A stretch of DNA of 63,181 nt from Chloroflexi bacterium AL-N1 (GTDB taxonomy: Bacteria; Chloroflexota; Chloroflexia; Chloroflexales; Roseiflexaceae). This document shows positions 53,435 through 61,567 of the stretch, piece by piece. The notes under the pieces were generated by a model. That model did not search any database. It saw nothing but the letters and a program-made list of their open reading frames with translations, and was not told where the DNA came from. The stretch spans positions 1 to 63,181 of the forward strand of contig WYDT01000040.1 in NCBI GenBank assembly GCA_013122435.1. Direction: 5' to 3'. The position numbers and the translations under genes were made by a program. Numbering within the stretch: position 1 is the stretch's first letter; the number at the start of each line of letters is the position of its first letter.

Positions 53435-54799
53435 TTATGATTGCACCATAAGAATCCGCGCCCAGTGTGGATGAAGCGTATCAACGGTAACCTGACCATT
53501 GCAGATTGGAAACGTGTCAGGTGGATTAAGCAGATCCACGAGTTGTTGTCCATTGTTGGTAGGCACTGGAAGTTTGAGAGACACTACAGTATCAGCAGCA
53601 TTCACCGCCACAATCACACACTCGTTCGGCGTTTGTCGTGCATATGCAAACTGCTCGTGATCCACCAGCAATTGCTGGTATGTGCCGTGACGTAACGCTT
53701 CAGACTGCCGCCGAATCTGTGATAGTCGTGCGATGGTCTGTGCCAGATCGGGCTGTGGGCTATGCTGCCATGCCGCTGCAAGATAAAGTGGGGGGCGTAG
53801 TGGCGCATCACTGCCGTTGGTCTTTGCTCCAGTGATACCCCATTCACTGCCGTAGTACAGTGAAGGAACACCCGGCATTGTGAAGAGCAAGGCATAGAGT
53901 GGATACAAGTGGGACTGGTTTGTCAGGTTGCTGGCAACCCGATTGACATCATGGTTGTCTGTAAAGGCATAGAGGGGCATCTGCTCATAGATACCACCGT
54001 CACCAAATTGCCGGTTGAAGGCATAGGCAAGCTCGAAGTAGTTTTTGTCCACATGGCTGGAGTACAAGCCCTTGTAGCACTCATAGTTGGTCACCGAGTC
54101 GAGTGTCGTTGGGTTGACCCACTGCCGATATTCGCCGTGAATCACCTCGCCCATCAGCCAGAAGTCGGTGCGGAGTGAATGACAGAATGTCGCGAACTCA
54201 CTCAAAAAACTGAGATCCATCACATCAGCAGCGTCTAGCCGCAACCCATCAATATCGAACTCCCGAATCCACATGGCTACCGCTTGAAAGATATGTTCTT
54301 TCACCGCCGGGTGCTGGAGATTGAGCTTGACCAGTTCATAGTGACCGTTCCAGCTCGTGTAGGTAAAGGGATCGTTGAGCGGACTCCGTTCGCCAAAATG
54401 AAGCCCGTCAAACCAATCGCAGTAGCGGGAGTTTTGGCCATGTTCCTGCACATCGCGGAAGGCCCAGAAATCGCGCCCGACATGGTTGAACACCCCATCC
54501 AGAATGACACGTATCCCCTGCCGATGGCAGGTTGCAATCATATCCGCCAGGAGTTCATTATCACCGAGGCGGCGATCAACCTGAAAGTAGTCAACGGTAT
54601 CGTAGCCGTGGGTGCTGGACTCAAACACGGGCCCCATGTAGAGTGCATTCAAGCCGAGGTAACGTACGTGATCAATCCACTCATAGATCTGTTGTAAGCG
54701 TGGTTGAGGTGCTGCGTTGAAGTTGTTATGAGTCGGCGCACCGCAAAGGCCCAGCGGATAAATATGATAGAACATTGCATCATAAGCCCAATGTGTCAT
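53435..54799 (-). CDS. Alpha-amylase family (GH13) glycosidase
   Basis: ATG 54799 (MTHWAYDAMFYHIYPLG) follows AAAGG by seven bases; the frame is open upstream across an operator. The 454-residue GH13 protein has DGVFNHVGRD, GLRLDAADV (nucleophile Asp189), MGEVIHGEY (acid Glu218) and FTDNHDVNR (Asp284), and a short C-terminal beta domain. There is no signal peptide, so it acts in the cytoplasm on maltooligosaccharides or cyclodextrins, as in neopullulanase-like enzymes. It is controlled by the TetR gene just upstream, judging by a shared operator. Confidence 0.93.
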   Translation of the reverse strand: MTHWAYDAMFYHIYPLGLCGAPTHNNFNAAPQPRLQQIYEWIDHVRYLGLNALYMGPVFESSTHGYDTVDYFQVDRRLGDNELLADMIATCHRQGIRVILDGVFNHVGRDFWAFRDVQEHGQNSRYCDWFDGLHFGERSPLNDPFTYTSWNGHYELVKLNLQHPAVKEHIFQAVAMWIREFDIDGLRLDAADVMDLSFLSEFATFCHSLRTDFWLMGEVIHGEYRQWVNPTTLDSVTNYECYKGLYSSHVDKNYFELAYAFNRQFGDGGIYEQMPLYAFTDNHDVNRVASNLTNQSHLYPLYALLFTMPGVPSLYYGSEWGITGAKTNGSDAPLRPPLYLAAAWQHSPQPDLAQTIARLSQIRRQSEALRHGTYQQLLVDHEQFAYARQTPNECVIVAVNAADTVVSLKLPVPTNNGQQLVDLLNPPDTFPICNGQVTVDTLHPHWARILMVQS

Positions 54800-54814
54800 G
54801 GTCAAACCTTTCTG

Positions 54815-54830
54815 TGTACCGTTCGGTATA
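54815..54830 (-). promoter_or_regulatory. TetR operator upstream of the GH13 gene
   Basis: TGTACCGTTCGGTATA differs by one base from the palindrome in the TetR promoter (55458-55473). It lies 15 bases before the GH13 start, within the 55-base gap after the TetR stop. Confidence 0.75.
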
Positions 54831-54854
54831 GTAAAATAAGTAAAAAAATATGCC

Positions 54855-55448
54855 TCAGGAAAGAATGCCATACATAAACTGATGCACAAGCGTATGAATC
54901 AATGCATCGTTCAGTTCTGCATAATCGTTGAGTGCCAGCGTAACATACGTATTGATCGTTCCGAGAAATGTCGCTGCATACCGCCGATGTCGTCCGCGCA
55001 TATTCCCATGTTGTTCAGTGGCCTGGATAAATAATCCCTCGATGAGTTGGTGTTGCTCCTGGTTGAGTTCAGCCACGATCTGAAACGATACGTTGTCAGG
55101 TGGCGCAAACCACATAGCCAACTGCATGCGATAAAACGCACGGTGTTGTTGTGCAAAACGAAAGTACACCTTGACGATGTTGGTCAGACTCAACGTGAGA
55201 TCGCCACGATAATCGGTGGCAAACCGCAAATCTGCTAACAGTTGCCGTGTGTGCTCGTGGAGTAAGGCCTCCAATAAGCCTTGCTTGTTGCCAAAGTAGT
55301 GGTACAACGTTGGCTTGGTGATACCTGCCGCAGCAACAATCTCCTGAATACCCACCGCATCATAACCACGGGTAGCAAACAGATGTACGGCACATTCAAG
55401 AATGTTTTTCCGATTATCAATCGTCATACGGTTTTCGGCGATCAGCAT
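54855..55448 (-). CDS. TetR family regulator of the GH13 gene
   Basis: ATG 55448 (MLIAENRMTIDNRKN) gives 197 residues; ATG 55427 is the alternative. The helix-turn-helix is ILECAVHLFATRGYDAVGIQEIVAAAGITKPTLYHYFGNKQGLLEALL. The C-terminal domain is all-helical. Its promoter (TTGACA 55484-55479, TATACT 55459-55454) contains the perfect palindrome TATACCGTTCGGTATA, repeated with one change before the GH13 gene. The expected start of transcription falls at the ATG and no ribosome site is visible, which suggests a leaderless mRNA. Confidence 0.9.
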   Translation of the reverse strand: MLIAENRMTIDNRKNILECAVHLFATRGYDAVGIQEIVAAAGITKPTLYHYFGNKQGLLEALLHEHTRQLLADLRFATDYRGDLTLSLTNIVKVYFRFAQQHRAFYRMQLAMWFAPPDNVSFQIVAELNQEQHQLIEGLFIQATEQHGNMRGRHRRYAATFLGTINTYVTLALNDYAELNDALIHTLVHQFMYGILS

Positions 55449-55453
55449 ACAGT

Positions 55454-55484
55454 AGTATATACCGAACGGTATACAGATGTCAAG
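55454..55484 (-). promoter_or_regulatory. TetR autoregulated promoter with perfect operator
   Basis: Read on the minus strand, TTGACA and TATACT are 18 bases apart and the perfect 16-base palindrome TATACCGTTCGGTATA (55473-55458) fills the space and overlaps the -10. Binding by the TetR product would exclude RNA polymerase. Confidence 0.82.
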
Positions 55485-55561
55485 TAGGAAGACATGGAGC
55501 AATACAGCGTACACAGAATGAAAAACTCTCACCCAATTTCCCTCAACTTTATCAAACATGA

Positions 55562-55977
55562 TCACGTGTTAGGATTGCTCATATGGTTAACCGATTGTTG
55601 AATGAGTTCCCGCAGCGTCACAATATCGATGTTGGCAAGTTGCTTGATATACAGACAAGACTTCCGGTTTTATGTTTGCCCAAACGCTGTAACAACTCAT
55701 CATACTGATCAAAACCTGCCATAATGTACAGCGTCAGATTTTGTTTGCGGGGCGAGAAACCAGCTATAAACCAATCGCCTTCGCGACCACTCGCGTACTT
55801 GTAATGGTACATGCCAAATCCCACGATACTATCACTCCACATTTTGGGCTCCATCCCAGTCACTTGTTGCATCAGTTCTTGTAGTGCCAAGCAATTCTGC
55901 CGCTTCTTCTCATCGGGAATGTTATTGAGAAAGTCTACAACGCTAGTCTCGTTTTATTTGGTCTTGAGTTCAGCCAT
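55562..55977 (-). pseudogene. DUF1801 family protein, broken by a stop and a frameshift
   Basis: The reconstructed product starts MAELKTK at 55977, then has a TAA at codon 8, continues NETSVVDFLNNIPDEKKRQN, ALQELMQQVTGMEPKMWSDS and ends, after loss of one A near 55661, as SCLYIKQLANIDIVTLRELI. This is a complete DUF1801 domain (related to the YdhG/iron-chaperone fold). The open part as written is 55618-55890. Two separate lesions argue for a real pseudogene, though each could be a sequencing error. Confidence 0.82.
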
Positions 55978-56197
55978 TGTTGTTAACCTCTATCTTAAAC
56001 ATATTATGGGGACCAATCAGAGCGCACTGCATGAATGGCTATACGAGTCTCACTGCTGCCATCGTGGGGGATTGCATACACCGTACTACTGTCATTCTTA
56101 GTATAACCCAAAATGCGCCATTCTTATTTGTATCCCACATACTTCTCAGCTATACTCTTGATTGAACAGAAAAAGATCCTAGAGTTACAACATTTCT

Positions 56198-57970
56198 ATG
56201 ACCAATCAGCAGGACATTGAGCCACCATTGCTTCACTTTGATTTCTATGATCATCAAGGGGTACACCAGCCAGTATGCTTTACCAACCCGGTGCAGGTCG
56301 TCGCTGCTACGCGTGTTGATGAAGTTCAACAAGTGCTGCATCTGGTACAACGTGCGGTAGATCGAGGCTGCTATGCGGCGGGCTTTGTGAGTTATGAGGC
56401 CGCCCCAGCTTTTGATCCGGCCTTCGTGGTGCAGAGCAACAACCGACTTCCGCTCGCGTGGTTTGGTCTGTTCGAGGCACCCACACCCCTGTTTCCACCA
56501 ACCAAAGGTGCATTTCATCTTTCAGACTGGACGCCCGATGTGCGTGAGTCGGAGTTTGCGGATCGGATTGCGGCGATCAGATCCGCTATTGAACGCGGTG
56601 ATACTTACCAGGTCAACTACACCTTACGACTCCACGCACAGTGCAAGGGGGACGATTGGGCCTTGTATCAGCATCTGTATCGCGCTCAACAGGCGAATTA
56701 TTGTGCATACCTTAACCTGGGTCGTTATCGCATCCTCTCCGTTTCGCCCGAATTGTTCTTCCGCTGGGATGGCCAACAGTTGATGACGAGACCGATGAAG
56801 GGCACGATGCCACGGGGCCGCTGGCCAGACGAAGATCGTGTCTACGCAGCACAATTAGCTGTATCAGAAAAGGATCGCGCCGAAAACCTGATGATCGTGG
56901 ACCTCTTACGCAATGATATTGGCCGTGTCGCAGCAATTGGTTCTGTACAGGTACCGGAACTTTTTACCGTCGAGCGCTACCCCACAGTCTGGCAGATGAC
57001 CTCGACGATTACGGCTGAGTCCTATCCAGACACGACGCTGAACGATATTATGACCGCACTCTTTCCCTGTGGGTCGATCACTGGTGCGCCAAAGATCAGT
57101 ACAATGCAGTATATTGCTACACTGGAAAACTCACCACGTGATGTGTACTGCGGTGCAATCGGCTATATCGCTCCTGGTAATCAAACGGTCTTCAATGTTG
57201 CTATTCGCACTATGCTGCTCGATACGCAGACCAATTGGGCAGTATATGGCGTAGGGAGTGGCATTACCTGGGACTCAACGGCCACAGGTGAGTATGCCGA
57301 GGTGCAGACCAAAGCGGCCTTGCTGACGGAACCACAACCTGTGTTTGAGTTGCTGGAAACACTGCTACTTGACCACGGAACCTACACGCTGCTAGACCGT
57401 CATCTGCAACGCTTGTCCGATTCATCAGCATACTTTGGCATTCCACTCGTACTTGATACGATCCACGGCTCCTTGATGCGGTACGCACAGAGATATCAAA
57501 ACGAGATGCGGCGGGTGCGGTTGCTGGTGGCGCGTGACGGCACACCCCGCATTGAAAGCACTCCTTACCAACCCTTGCCAGATACGCCACAGCCCGTTGC
57601 CCTAGCATACACGCCTATATCGAGCAAGGATCGTTTTCTCTACCACAAAACCACCCACCGTGCTGTCTACGACACCCACCGCTCGGCTCACACTGATGTG
57701 TTTGATGTATTGCTTTGGAATCAAGCTGATGAACTGACCGAATTTACGATTGGCAACCTGGTGCTTGAGCTAGACGACCGACGATGGACACCCCCACAGC
57801 ATTGTGGCTTGCTGGCCGGGGTGCTGCGGGGCGAACTCATCGCGCAGGGTGCGATCCACGAACGTGTGCTCACCAGAGCCGATCTGGCTCAGGCCACACG
57901 CATCTGGCTGATTAATAGCGTACGGGGATGGGTACGTGTTTATTTCATGAATTTAATGAAAAACGGTTAA
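56198..57970 (+). CDS. pabBC: Fused aminodeoxychorismate synthase I and aminodeoxychorismate lyase (PabB-PabC)
   Basis: The 590-residue protein makes 4-aminobenzoate for folate. Residues 1-350 are a chorismate-binding domain: GDTYQVNYTLRLHAQ, SPELFFRWDGQQLMTRPMKGT, DRAENLMIVDLLRNDIGRV and CGSITGAPKISTMQYIATLE. Residues about 358-590 are a class IV aminotransferase-like PabC domain with PLP lysine Lys484 in LYHKTTHR and the late ELTEFTIGNLVLELDD. The glutaminase PabA is not next to it and may be shared with anthranilate synthase. It is a single gene, divergent from the DUF1801 remnant. Confidence 0.93.
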   Translation: MTNQQDIEPPLLHFDFYDHQGVHQPVCFTNPVQVVAATRVDEVQQVLHLVQRAVDRGCYAAGFVSYEAAPAFDPAFVVQSNNRLPLAWFGLFEAPTPLFPPTKGAFHLSDWTPDVRESEFADRIAAIRSAIERGDTYQVNYTLRLHAQCKGDDWALYQHLYRAQQANYCAYLNLGRYRILSVSPELFFRWDGQQLMTRPMKGTMPRGRWPDEDRVYAAQLAVSEKDRAENLMIVDLLRNDIGRVAAIGSVQVPELFTVERYPTVWQMTSTITAESYPDTTLNDIMTALFPCGSITGAPKISTMQYIATLENSPRDVYCGAIGYIAPGNQTVFNVAIRTMLLDTQTNWAVYGVGSGITWDSTATGEYAEVQTKAALLTEPQPVFELLETLLLDHGTYTLLDRHLQRLSDSSAYFGIPLVLDTIHGSLMRYAQRYQNEMRRVRLLVARDGTPRIESTPYQPLPDTPQPVALAYTPISSKDRFLYHKTTHRAVYDTHRSAHTDVFDVLLWNQADELTEFTIGNLVLELDDRRWTPPQHCGLLAGVLRGELIAQGAIHERVLTRADLAQATRIWLINSVRGWVRVYFMNLMKNG

Positions 57971-58039
57971 ATTACATGTATCTTTGTGTTAATCTAACGC
58001 TATGTGGTACAAAGACATTCCATCAAAGAGAAGTAAGCT

Positions 58040-58771
58040 ATGTTTTCCAAACCTCACATCCTGCTGGTTGACGATGAGACAGCGATCACCATGAATCTTG
58101 CCCCCTTTCTTGAGCGTTCTGGTTTCAGCGTAGATGTTGCCGCAGATGGCTTTGCAGCTCTTGAGATGCTTGCACAGACCACTCCTAGCATCATCGTACT
58201 CGATGTACTTATGCCACACATGGATGGCCGGGAAGTATTGCGACACCTGCGCCAACAGGAGAATTGGACACCTGTGATTCTCCTCACCCGTATTGGTGAG
58301 TCAACCGAACGAGCCATGGCGCTCGAAGAAGGTGCAGATGATTATCTCAATAAACCGTTCGATCCCTATGAACTGGTAGCCCGTATCCGTGCTGTCCTGC
58401 GTCGATTGCGACCCGGCCAGGCGCCACTGGCCTCATCGTCACTATTGGTTTGTGGTGAATTGGCGTTTGATCGAGCAACCCGGCGGATAACAAAGGATGG
58501 ACATGTGCTTTCGCTAACGCCCAAAGCCATCATGTTACTCGAATACCTCATGACCCACCCTGATGAAGTAATTACACGTGAACGGTTGCTGGATGCAGTC
58601 TGGGGATGGGATTATCCGGCAGGAACACGGACGGTTGATAATTGCTACGCCGACCATGGTTCCCACTTCCACTGGTGCGCCAGTACCAGTACCACAGCCG
58701 TCCCTTCCTTCCCGTCAAGCACCCCTACGACCGTACCTGGCGACCCGATCACCCCCACCCCTGTTCCATAG
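58040..58771 (+). CDS. OmpR-family response regulator truncated and joined to a Pro/Thr-rich tail
   Basis: Residues 1-120 are a receiver domain: DDE at 16-18, the phospho-acceptor in IIVLDVLMPHMDG, and LNKPFDP with the conserved Lys. The OmpR winged helix starts normally (LAFDRATRRITKDGHVLSLTPKAIMLLEYLMTHPDEVITRERLLDAVWGW) but after TVDN, where relatives continue with RIAELRR, it changes to unrelated sequence. The last 30 residues (PSSTPTTVPGDPITPTPVP) look like the linker end of a secreted protein. A deletion near 58640 removed the last wing of the DNA-binding domain. Confidence 0.83.
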   Translation: MFSKPHILLVDDETAITMNLAPFLERSGFSVDVAADGFAALEMLAQTTPSIIVLDVLMPHMDGREVLRHLRQQENWTPVILLTRIGESTERAMALEEGADDYLNKPFDPYELVARIRAVLRRLRPGQAPLASSSLLVCGELAFDRATRRITKDGHVLSLTPKAIMLLEYLMTHPDEVITRERLLDAVWGWDYPAGTRTVDNCYADHGSHFHWCASTSTTAVPSFPSSTPTTVPGDPITPTPVP

Positions 58772-58816
58772 CCATTTCTGTTGTCTGTTTTCTTTACTGA
58801 TATACGTTTGTAAATG

Positions 58817-58849
58817 AAGCCCAAGTAGTATTGTGACTGCTTGGGTTTT
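58817..58849 (+). terminator. Terminator after the response regulator fusion
   Basis: CCCAAG (58820-58825) pairs with CTTGGG (58840-58845), extended by A-T pairs and a G-T pair, and is followed by TTTTA. The stem-loop lies about 45 bases beyond the stop. Confidence 0.6.
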
Positions 58850-59146
58850 ATATTGATGTGTAATAGCGATAGCTCTGTTCTAGACTCAGTTGCTATTAGT
58901 CACAGATCATTAACTTCTCTGGAATCACACAAAATCTCTTGGAAAAGTTGGACACGAACATGTGTCGAAGATTACATTCAAACGATGCGTGGTCGTGTAT
59001 TATGACTGTGTTCATACTTTGTCATAGCTTTATCCTGGCATTGTAACTTTTATTGGGCAAAACTTTTTCAACACATAGTTTGCTCATACAAAGACAGTGC
59101 CACTATCATACGAGGCGCGACGATATGTTTCGCGTCTAGCAAAAGA
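58850..59146. other. Intergenic stretch without a recognisable gene
   Basis: I find no coding stretch or RNA gene here. The end of the fusion gene and its terminator precede it and a second hairpin follows. A segment near 59000 (ACTTTGTCATAGCTTTATCC) could belong to a promoter of a lost gene, but nothing supports this further. Confidence 0.4.
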
Positions 59147-59173
59147 CCAGGGTCAATGGCGACCCTGGTTTTT
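59147..59173. terminator. Terminator hairpin, possibly two-way
   Basis: CCAGGGTC (59147-59154) pairs perfectly with GACCCTGG (59161-59168), loop AATGGC, followed by TTTTTA on the plus strand and preceded by AAAAGA. It lies 44 bases past the stop of the minus-strand DUF3179 gene. Confidence 0.72.
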
Positions 59174-59211
59174 ACTATAATAAAAATCAGCTCAGTCTAG
59201 CTGCTCCACAA

Positions 59212-60513
59212 CTATGGCTGATAGACCCGTGTCTCCGGCTTAAACGCGGCCCACGAGAACCAGAAATGATTGATCGACACGACCGACTCTAGTTGCGCTC
59301 CAGCGAGGTCGCCGCTCACGGCCTGCCCCAGTACATTCCACTCGCTGCCCGTTCCCTCATCGATGATGCGCTCGCCGTCGCGCACAAACGTAAGCGTTTG
59401 CCCATCGAGTTCACGTGTATACACACTCGCCGCGCCGATGTCGCGCCCACCTGCCACAGTGCCAGCATCAAGTGCTGAGGCGGTACCAAACTCCCACAGC
59501 ACCACAATGTCCTGTCCTGCCACCGTGTCGTTGACGACGGCCACCTCAGCCAGCACATCATATGGGTAGGCTATGGCCTCTGTTTCGGTATCGACCGTCA
59601 GCACTCGAGCGACCGGCGGGAGTTCACCCGGTGTCTTGGGCCCCTGATAGAGAAACGGTGAGTTGTTGATGTCGTCATAGCCGGTGTACGGGTTGCGGCC
59701 ATAATCGCGTTGAATGCCCGTATCGCGTGAAAGCACCTGGCCATCCGGATACGACTCCTGAAAGTCGGACCACGCAATGATCGAAGCCGGGACAAAGGGC
59801 AATTGAGCACCTACTTGCTCACCGACAATCGCCTCACCCGTCGCCTGCTGCCACCACGTCTCGGTCTGACGGTCATACATAATCAGGTTGCTAAAACGCA
59901 GCCGCCCGGTCGTCCCAAAATCCATGACCTGCCCATCCACCGTCCGCTCAAAAGCAATCGCCGTGTTACACAATGGGCAAAAGGTCACGATCACTGGCGT
60001 ATCACCAACCGTATCATTGACGATTTCGTGCCACATCAAAATTTGAATAGGATAGGCCCGTGCATCTTCACCGATCTGGAGAAACACGACTGGCTCCGTT
60101 GGTTCGAGCCACTCATCGGCCTCACTTGTGCTGATAAACATCGGCTCATCGATTGATGGAATACCATCCTTGGGTGGTCCGCCCGACAAAACCTCGCTGA
60201 AGGGGATACTGGTTTTGCTAAAGTCAGTGGTAAATTCACGTTCGGCATTCAATGGTGGACTCTGTTCTGCTAATTCCGTTGGTTTGACCTCTGTTTCCTC
60301 CTCTTCGGTAGCTGCCTTGTCTGCTGGCGCAGTGGCCCCTTCCTCGGCATCTGTGTCATCTGCTGGAGTCGTGGGTTCGGTGGGTTCTGCGGCTGCTGGT
60401 GACGTGGCATTGGCTTCATCGGCCTGCACTGCTTCCGGTGACCCCGGCGCTGCGGTGCCACACGCCGCCACCACGAACATAATACCAATCAGCCATGTCA
60501 TGTGTTTAAGCAT
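59212..60513 (-). CDS. DUF3179 domain lipoprotein
   Basis: The 433-residue protein has a lipobox signal (GIMFVVAACG, Cys18), an acidic Thr/Pro/Glu/Ala stalk to about residue 90, then a DUF3179 domain: GIPSIDEPMF, AYPIQILMWHEIVNDTVGDTPVIVTFCPLCNTAIAFERTVDG and WWQQATGEAIVG, with a second WLEFG-like half DIVVLWEFGTASALD. Two cysteines in CPLC are conserved in the family. DUF3179 proteins are surface proteins of unknown function. The gene is divergent from the SDR gene at 60734. Confidence 0.9.
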   Translation of the reverse strand: MLKHMTWLIGIMFVVAACGTAAPGSPEAVQADEANATSPAAAEPTEPTTPADDTDAEEGATAPADKAATEEEETEVKPTELAEQSPPLNAEREFTTDFSKTSIPFSEVLSGGPPKDGIPSIDEPMFISTSEADEWLEPTEPVVFLQIGEDARAYPIQILMWHEIVNDTVGDTPVIVTFCPLCNTAIAFERTVDGQVMDFGTTGRLRFSNLIMYDRQTETWWQQATGEAIVGEQVGAQLPFVPASIIAWSDFQESYPDGQVLSRDTGIQRDYGRNPYTGYDDINNSPFLYQGPKTPGELPPVARVLTVDTETEAIAYPYDVLAEVAVVNDTVAGQDIVVLWEFGTASALDAGTVAGGRDIGAASVYTRELDGQTLTFVRDGERIIDEGTGSEWNVLGQAVSGDLAGAQLESVVSINHFWFSWAAFKPETRVYQP

Positions 60514-60733
60514 TGTCCTGTTCCTTATACGATATTTTTCCTGCGGCCTTTCTCATTTGTACAACATACTTTTCAAATTCTATTGACCCTGAGTCATTAT
60601 CATCTCGATATGTAGCATAGTATGGCTGTCGTGCCAGTTCTGTTGTCTGGCTTACATTCGGCTTGCACAGAGCGTTGAGATACGCGATAATAAGAGACCC
60701 CTCAATTTGTAATGAAACAATGGATGTGCTGTT

Positions 60734-61513
60734 ATGGGATTCGAACTCAATAAACGTGTGGCAATCATCACCGGTGGTGCCAATGGTATCGGGCGCACCA
60801 CGGCCCTGGCATTTGCTCAGGCAGGCGCAACTGTGGTTATCTGGGATATGAACGAAGAAACTGGGCAAACCATACTGGATGAAATTACCACGGCGGGCGG
60901 TCAGGCAGTCTTTGCATCAGTCAATGTCGCGGTGCAGAGCGAGGTCGACGTAGCTGTCACCGCAGTCGTCGAGCAGTTCGGGCGCGTGGATATTCTGATC
61001 AACAATGCCGGCATTTTACGCGATGCCCAGTTGATTAAGATCAAAGACGGCTCCGTCGTGGGAAAAATGAGTGAGGACGATTTTGATGCCGTTATTGGAG
61101 TGAACTTAAAAGGCGTCTTTAACTGTACGCAAGCCGTTGCCCCCATTATGATTCAGCAGTCATACGGCCGCATCATCAACGCCTCTTCAGTGGTTGGTCT
61201 TTACGGCAATTTTGGGCAGACCAACTATGTCGCAGCAAAATCAGGAGTTATCGGCATGACCAAAGTGTGGGCACGTGAACTTGGACCACGTGGCATCACG
61301 GTGAATGCGATTGCACCGGGCTTTATCGAAACCGAGATGATCAGCCGTATGCCAGAGAAGGTTCTCAACATGATGATTGAACACACCCCGGTTCGACGCA
61401 TGGGGAAGCCAATAGATGTGGCCAATGCCTACCTGTTCCTGGCCTCCGACGAAGCCAGTTTTATCAGTGGCACGGTGCTGAGTGTCGATGGCGGTGCAGT
61501 TGTTGGCACCTGA
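60734..61513 (+). CDS. SDR family 3-oxoacyl-ACP/acetoacetyl-CoA reductase-like protein
   Basis: The 259-residue classical SDR has GGANGIGRTTALAFAQAGA, NNAGILRDAQLIK, INASSVVGLYGNFGQTNYVAAKSG (Ser, Tyr, Lys of the active site) and VNAIAPGFIETEM. The sequence NNAGILRD and VKVWAREL-like features are typical of FabG/PhaB reductases. With the acyl-CoA ligase 54 bases downstream it probably handles a fatty-acyl or hydroxyacyl substrate. Divergent promoters with the DUF3179 gene are expected in the 220-base gap, where I see no gene. Confidence 0.92.
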   Translation: MGFELNKRVAIITGGANGIGRTTALAFAQAGATVVIWDMNEETGQTILDEITTAGGQAVFASVNVAVQSEVDVAVTAVVEQFGRVDILINNAGILRDAQLIKIKDGSVVGKMSEDDFDAVIGVNLKGVFNCTQAVAPIMIQQSYGRIINASSVVGLYGNFGQTNYVAAKSGVIGMTKVWARELGPRGITVNAIAPGFIETEMISRMPEKVLNMMIEHTPVRRMGKPIDVANAYLFLASDEASFISGTVLSVDGGAVVGT

Positions 61514-61567
61514 TCGCTTACCTACACAACGCTAATTCAACGATGAAATCAGGCTCAGGAGGTGTTC

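Noticed and set aside
58832..58903. TGTGAC and GTCACA near 58832 and 58896
   Set aside because: The halves are about 60 bases apart, so they cannot form one CRP-type site; the first half is part of a terminator loop.
60506..60868. Minus-strand frame of 120 codons upstream of the SDR gene
   Set aside because: It overlaps the SDR start on the other strand and the DUF3179 signal region, has no ribosome site and matches no family.
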